A stretch of 64,000 bases of DNA, taken from Paenibacillus sp. ACRRY. Its GTDB lineage: Bacteria; Bacillota; Bacilli; Paenibacillales; Paenibacillaceae. The notes below the pieces were generated by a model. That model searched no databases. It saw only the letters and a list, made by a program, of their open reading frames with translations, and was not told the origin of the DNA. Positions 59,945 through 64,000 of the stretch are shown in pieces. The stretch spans positions 124,001-188,000 of the forward strand of contig NZ_JAKRNM010000006.1 of assembly GCF_022346995.1 (NCBI RefSeq), in the 5' to 3' direction. The position numbers and the translations under genes are program-made. Every line of letters starts with the position of its first letter. The stretch's first letter is position 1.

Positions 59945-60262
59945 GATGTACACAGTTAGGTTGCCGCGGCATATTATGGAGAGTAAAAGCAGGACGTTTC
60001 GTAATGGGGATTGCTTGGGAAATGAACAGTGAAATGGGCAGGTTGACCCAATAAATACAAAACACGCTTATATGCGGGATGAACCGGGTAAGTAATCGGT
60101 ATAGGCAGATAGAGATGGCGTGAGGCTGCATTTTGCACTCATGACCGTATCGCTTATCAGCCTGTTTCTTCATCCGCTTCCGGCTTCGAAATTATGCTGG
60201 GCACGCTTTTTGAGTCGCAGTTCTTCTGCTCATTTGACAGTCACATGCTTGAGCATTACGAT
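59945..60262 (+). promoter_or_regulatory. Gene-free region with alr promoter
   Basis: No gene is seen in 59945-60312. TTGACA (60234-60239), 17-base spacer, TACGAT (60257-60262) is a good sigma-A promoter 50 bases before the alr GTG. Confidence 0.75.
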
Positions 60263-60312
60263 GGAGTCTGATATGTGAGCCGGATTAAGATGACTAGAGA
60301 AGGTGACAGAAC

Positions 60313-61500
60313 GTGCAAGGACAATATCGGCCGACCCAAGCGGAAATCAACTTGGATCATTTGAGTAGCAACGTAGATGCTTTCCGCTCGGCTCTGCCGC
60401 AAGGCATGAAGTTTCTAGCTTGTGTCAAGGCGAACGCTTATGGACATGGAGCTGTGGAGACGGCCAGAGAACTGGAACGAATCGGAGTGGATTATCTGAG
60501 TGTCGCTTTTCTGGACGAAGCGCTTGAACTGCGACAAAACGGAATCAAGGCTCCGATCTTGGTATTGGGTTATACACCGCCTGAGGGTATTGCTGTAGCC
60601 AGGGAACAAGATGTGACCATAACCCTGTTCAGCAGGGAAGTGCTTGAAGCGATTCGTGATCTGGATACAGGATCGTCTCAGAACCAACTGAAGGTTCATA
60701 TCAAAATTGACAGCGGTATGGGACGTCTGGGTCTGCTGCCCGGTGATGAAGCTATTGCTTTCATACAGGAAGTAGCAGCAATGGATCAGATCCTGCTCGA
60801 AGGCATGTTCACTCATTATGCCAAGGCGGATGAAGAAGACAAGACCTATACACTGGAGCAGTATCGACGGTTTCGAAGCGTGGTTAAAGCGCTGCGGGAT
60901 CAGGGATGTGTCATCCCGATTATACATACGGCGAACAGTGCAGCTGCCATTGATACACCGGAATTATCCTACAATATGGTACGAGTGGGTATCAGTCTGT
61001 ATGGGCTGTACCCTTCAGCCGAGGTGAATCATCAGGTAGTGAAACTGGTCCCGGTATTGACACTGAAGACGAAAGCGGTTCTGGTCAAAACGCTGCCGCC
61101 TCATTGGGGCGTTAGCTACGGAACCCGTTATGTGACACAAGGGAACGAACGAATTGCGACCCTGCCTATCGGCTATGCAGACGGATTTTCAAGAATGCTG
61201 ACAGGTAAAGCTCAAGTGCTTGTGCGTGGCCGCCGCGTTCCCGTCGTCGGTACGATCTGCATGGATCAGTGTATGGTGTCGCTGCAATCTTTCGCTGAAG
61301 AGGCGGAAGAAATTCAAGCCGGCGAAGAGGTTGTCCTCATCGGTCATCAATCGGATGGTGTTATCACCGCAGATGAAGTGGCCTCCCAGCTTAACACGAT
61401 TGCTTACGAGGTAATCTGCATGATGGCTCATCGGATACCGCGAATCTATTTCCGGAACGGTGTTGAAGTCGCCAAGGTTAATCCTCTTTTGACATCCTGA
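60313..61500 (+). CDS. alr: Alanine racemase
   Basis: 395 residues. PLP-binding Lys in CVKANAYGHGAVETA; catalytic Tyr region VSYGTRYVTQGNERIATLPI; also HIKIDSGMGRLG and GTICMDQCMV. Makes D-Ala for peptidoglycan and, in Bacillus relatives, spore germination control. GTG start after AGAAGGTGA. Confidence 0.95.
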   Translation: MQGQYRPTQAEINLDHLSSNVDAFRSALPQGMKFLACVKANAYGHGAVETARELERIGVDYLSVAFLDEALELRQNGIKAPILVLGYTPPEGIAVAREQDVTITLFSREVLEAIRDLDTGSSQNQLKVHIKIDSGMGRLGLLPGDEAIAFIQEVAAMDQILLEGMFTHYAKADEEDKTYTLEQYRRFRSVVKALRDQGCVIPIIHTANSAAAIDTPELSYNMVRVGISLYGLYPSAEVNHQVVKLVPVLTLKTKAVLVKTLPPHWGVSYGTRYVTQGNERIATLPIGYADGFSRMLTGKAQVLVRGRRVPVVGTICMDQCMVSLQSFAEEAEEIQAGEEVVLIGHQSDGVITADEVASQLNTIAYEVICMMAHRIPRIYFRNGVEVAKVNPLLTS

Positions 61501-61762
61501 CAGGTCAACTGGACGCTATTACCAATAAACTTTTTTTCGGAACAGAAGGAAAACTGTCGGAGCATCTCGAATGTTGTTATATTGACGAGGATGAAAAATC
61601 CTGAAAAGAGATGTTTGGTCTGTACGAATATTGCCCCCCATGTTTATAATGGAGTACAGCATACTTGATATACTCGGGGCATATATATTCCTTTGTATAA
61701 AAGTTCTGGAAAAACGTAATACTGGTTCACAATGGCGAAAGGTTTGTGGGGGTGGAAGATAG

Positions 61763-62044
61763 GTGGCCAACTTGCAGAACACCAAGCGGATTATGATCAG
61801 TTTGCCTGATCATCTCCTGCAGGAAGTGGATGGCATCGTAGCGCTGGAGAATTCCAACCGCAGCGAATTGATTAGGCAGGCCATGAAGCTGTATTTGACT
61901 GAACGGAAGAAGCGTTATATCCGTGAGTCCATGCAGCGCGGATACATGGAGATGGCAAAAATTAATTTGACCATGGCATCCGAGGCCTTTCACGCGGAGG
62001 AAGATGCGGACAGCACTCTGGACCGCTTAGTTAGCGGGGTGTAG
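61763..62044 (+). CDS. ndoAI: Antitoxin of the NdoA toxin (EndoAI, RHH)
   Basis: 93 residues, N-terminal ribbon-helix-helix (TKRIMISLPDHLLQEVDGIV, SNRSELIRQAMKLYLTERKK) and a C-terminal toxin-binding helix. GTG start. Three bases before the toxin gene, in the conserved alr-ndoAI-ndoA order. The 262 bases upstream are AT-rich with TATAAT-like sequence near 61651 but no clear promoter. Confidence 0.92.
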   Translation: MANLQNTKRIMISLPDHLLQEVDGIVALENSNRSELIRQAMKLYLTERKKRYIRESMQRGYMEMAKINLTMASEAFHAEEDADSTLDRLVSGV

Positions 62045-62047
62045 ACA

Positions 62048-62398
62048 TTGATCGTAAAACGCGGTGACGTTTTTTTTGCGGATCTTTCTCCCGTTGTCGG
62101 TTCCGAGCAAGGTGGAGTCAGGCCGGTGCTGGTCATCCAGAATGACATCGGCAACCGGTTCAGTCCAACGTGTATCGTGGCGGCTATTACCGCCCAGATT
62201 CAGAAGGCTAAGCTGCCGACGCATGTCGAGATTGATGCTGCGGCTCATGGCTTTGACCGGGATTCTGTGATTTTGCTCGAACAAATACGGACGATTGACA
62301 AACAAAGACTGACTGACAAGATTACCCATCTGGACGAGGAGACCATGAAATTGGTCAATGAGGCGTTGCAGATCAGTCTGGGTTTGATCGATTTTTAG
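62048..62398 (+). CDS. ndoA: MazF-type mRNA interferase NdoA (EndoA)
   Basis: 116 residues, the same length as B. subtilis EndoA. PemK/MazF fold: VKRGDVFFADLSPVVGSEQG, GVRPVLVIQND, THVEIDAAAHGF, VILLEQIRTIDKQRL. Cuts RNA at U-rich pentamers (UACAU in B. subtilis). TTG start directly after the antitoxin, a likely way to keep toxin synthesis low. Confidence 0.94.
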   Translation: MIVKRGDVFFADLSPVVGSEQGGVRPVLVIQNDIGNRFSPTCIVAAITAQIQKAKLPTHVEIDAAAHGFDRDSVILLEQIRTIDKQRLTDKITHLDEETMKLVNEALQISLGLIDF

Positions 62399-62489
62399 GT
62401 TGTATGGCAATCGATTTGGGCTGCCAGCAATCCGCCCGCTGCGGGATGTTCCTTGCGGGGAACACACAATTACAGACAACATTTCAGAG

Positions 62490-62527
62490 GAGCGTATCGT
62501 GGCCCAAAGGCTGCGGTACGCTCTTTT
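62490..62527 (+). terminator. Terminator after ndoA
   Basis: GAGCGTATCG (62490-62499) with CGGTACGCTC (62514-62523; one GU), T4. Confidence 0.75.
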
Positions 62528-62540
62528 GTCTAAACTAAAA

Positions 62541-62599
62541 TGAAAGCGTAGAACATTGGCGTGCTTTTCGCTATAATGGAACCTGAGAAACCGTTTACG
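62541..62599 (+). promoter_or_regulatory. Promoter and cre-like sites of the alpha-galactosidase gene
   Basis: TATAAT at 62572-62577 (no good -35). AGAAACCGTTTACG (62586-62599) matches the CcpA cre consensus TGWAANCGNTNWCA at all but the end positions; TGAAAGCGTAGAAC (62541-62554) has a perfect left half. Sites flanking the -10 suggest carbon catabolite repression. Confidence 0.55.
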
Positions 62600-62630
62600 C
62601 CAAAGACGTATATAGAGGTGGAGGAGACAT

Positions 62631-64000
62631 ATGAGCATTTATATCAATGAAGAGAAACTACAATTTCATTTACAAACCCGCAAGGCAAGTTACGTATTCC
62701 AGGTGCTTCCTTCGGGATATTTGGTACATCTGTATTATGGCAAAAAATTACGCGACTCCGATCTGAGCTGGCTGCATGTTCGGACCGAACGTGCTTCCTT
62801 CAGCCCGAATCCGGTACCGGAAGATCGGACGATCTCATTCGATACGCTGCCGCTGGAGCTGCCTGTTTATGGTACGAGTGATTTCCGTAACCCGGCCGTA
62901 CAGCTTCAACTGGAGAATGGTTCAAGTGTCTCGGAATTCACGTATGTCGGCCATCGGTTGGAGAAAGGCAAGCCTGCTCTTCAGGGATTGCCAGCAACCT
63001 ATGTGGAAGCTGCAGATGAAGCTGACACGCTCGTAATTGAAATGGAAGATCGCGTGGCAGGAGTCTGCATCGAGCTCTCCTACACAGCTTATTCGTCCTT
63101 CAATGCCATTACACGGTCGATGCGTATCATTAATGAGAGCGCTACCCCGGTGAATGTGGCTCGTGCACTAAGCACATCCGTAGATTTCCCGCATGCTGAT
63201 TATGAACTGCTGCAGCTGTCGGGTGCATGGACGCGGGAACGCGATATTGTTCGTCGCCCACTGGCTTCCGGCTTGCAAGGCGTAGAGAGCCGCCGTGGTT
63301 CAAGCAGCCATCAACAAAACCCGTTTATTGCGTTGATGACGCCAGGTACGGATGAAGATCAGGGAGAAGTTTACGGCTTCAGTCTCGTATACAGCGGAAG
63401 CTTCACAGCGCAAGCTGAAGTGGATCAGTTCCATACCACGCGTGTATCACTCGGCATTAACCCGTTTGAATTCAGCTGGAAGCTGGAATCCGGAGAATCT
63501 TTCCAAACGCCGGAAACAGTCATGGTCTATTCGGATGCAGGACTTGACGGCATGTCCCAGTCTTATCACGAACTTTATCGCGAACGGCTTGCTCGCGGCA
63601 AATTCCGCAATGCAGAGCGTCCGGTATTGGTGAACAACTGGGAAGCAACGTATTTTGGTTTTAATGCAGACAAGATTGAACAAATTGCCCATGCAGGTAA
63701 GAAGCTTGGCATCGAGCTGTTTGTACTCGATGACGGCTGGTTCGGACATCGCGACAGTGACAACTCATCGCTGGGTGACTGGATTGTGGACAAGAACAAG
63801 CTGCCTCAAGGTCTGGATGATCTGGCGAACCGTGTGACCGCACTCGACATGCAGTTTGGATTGTGGTTCGAGCCAGAGATGATCTCGCCGGATAGTGAAT
63901 TGTATCGCAAGCACCCGGATTGGTGTCTGCATGTACCTGACCGTCGCCGGACAGAGGGCAGACAGCAGTTGGTCCTGGATTTCTCCCGCCAAGACGTTCG
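62631..64000 (+). CDS. GH36 alpha-galactosidase, 3' end outside window
   Basis: At least 456 residues, open to the window edge; full family members have about 730. N-terminal beta-supersandwich (YLVHLYYGKKLRDSDL, TSDFRNPAVQLQLENGSSVS), then the start of the barrel: PVLVNNWEATYFGFNADKIE, the nucleophile-region segment ELFVLDDGWFGHRDSDNSSL, GDWIVDKNKLPQGL and FGLWFEPEMISPDSELY. No signal peptide, so it hydrolyses imported alpha-galactosides (melibiose, raffinose). GGTGGAGGAG precedes ATG. Confidence 0.93.
   Translation, partial: MSIYINEEKLQFHLQTRKASYVFQVLPSGYLVHLYYGKKLRDSDLSWLHVRTERASFSPNPVPEDRTISFDTLPLELPVYGTSDFRNPAVQLQLENGSSVSEFTYVGHRLEKGKPALQGLPATYVEAADEADTLVIEMEDRVAGVCIELSYTAYSSFNAITRSMRIINESATPVNVARALSTSVDFPHADYELLQLSGAWTRERDIVRRPLASGLQGVESRRGSSSHQQNPFIALMTPGTDEDQGEVYGFSLVYSGSFTAQAEVDQFHTTRVSLGINPFEFSWKLESGESFQTPETVMVYSDAGLDGMSQSYHELYRERLARGKFRNAERPVLVNNWEATYFGFNADKIEQIAHAGKKLGIELFVLDDGWFGHRDSDNSSLGDWIVDKNKLPQGLDDLANRVTALDMQFGLWFEPEMISPDSELYRKHPDWCLHVPDRRRTEGRQQLVLDFSRQDV

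Noticed and set aside
1..64000. CRISPR arrays, rRNA, tRNA, insertion sequences
   Set aside because: No regularly spaced repeats, no tRNA cloverleaf with conserved TTCGA loop and CCA end, no transposase-like protein was recognised.

Overview
The window is a stretch of a Paenibacillus-type chromosome (low-to-moderate GC Firmicute). Supporting signs are strong AGGAGG ribosome sites, SLH-anchored cell-surface enzymes, a ydcC-alr-ndoAI-ndoA block in Bacillus order, a KimA-type potassium transporter, an OpuA betaine system, and PBSX-style phage tail genes. I made all calls by reading the sequence; no database search was run.

Region 1 (1 to about 18.0 kb) is the right part of a contractile-tailed (PBSX/myovirus-type) prophage; its left part lies outside the window. 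It runs tape measure, xkdP-, xkdQ-, xkdR-, xkdS-, xkdT- and xkdU-like baseplate genes, tail fibre, and a lysis cassette (small membrane proteins, Zn amidase, LLH holin). After that comes an accessory zone: two cassettes led by DUF6941-like proteins, a reverse-strand nuclease cluster (NucB-like), an RHH regulator, an SOS-box operon (LexA-N-terminus-like winged helix plus YolD), and an agr-like cell-cell communication module. The module holds a multi-TM membrane protein, an AgrB-like peptidase, a Cys-less AgrD-like peptide and a stand-alone LytTR regulator. It is followed by an XRE repressor diverging from a small gene. The agr/LytTR module beside an SOS operon and a repressor is the best candidate here for an undescribed lysis/lysogeny communication system.

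Region 2 (18.0-28.2 kb) is chromosomal: AraC and DinB-type genes, a possible spore-appendage (Ena-like) subunit, a GNAT acetyltransferase, two copies of a structured, terminator-ended, non-coding RNA-like element (about 85% identical), a lone rhamnulose-1-phosphate aldolase, KimA, and a UgpA-UgpE-UgpB-like ABC importer.

Region 3 (28.2-43 kb) holds a giant 1858-residue SLH-anchored nuclease/5'-nucleotidase, an orphan Imm17-like protein, the opuA betaine operon (ATPase plus a permease carrying two tandem binding domains) with a divergent GbsR-like regulator, a Fur-box-controlled Btr-like regulator, and a DUF5050-like secreted protein interrupted by an in-frame stop.

Region 4 (43-58.4 kb) contains two Gfo/Idh/MocA dehydrogenases with an RpiR regulator, an ABC-2 exporter pair, a divergent Hsp90 homologue translationally coupled to a helical-repeat protein, two beta-lactamase-fold serine hydrolases, and an MFS transporter divergent from an SgrR-like regulator.

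Region 5 (58.4-64 kb) is ydcC-alr-ndoAI-ndoA (sporulation lipoprotein, alanine racemase, type II toxin-antitoxin) and the 5' part of a GH36 alpha-galactosidase with cre-like sites.
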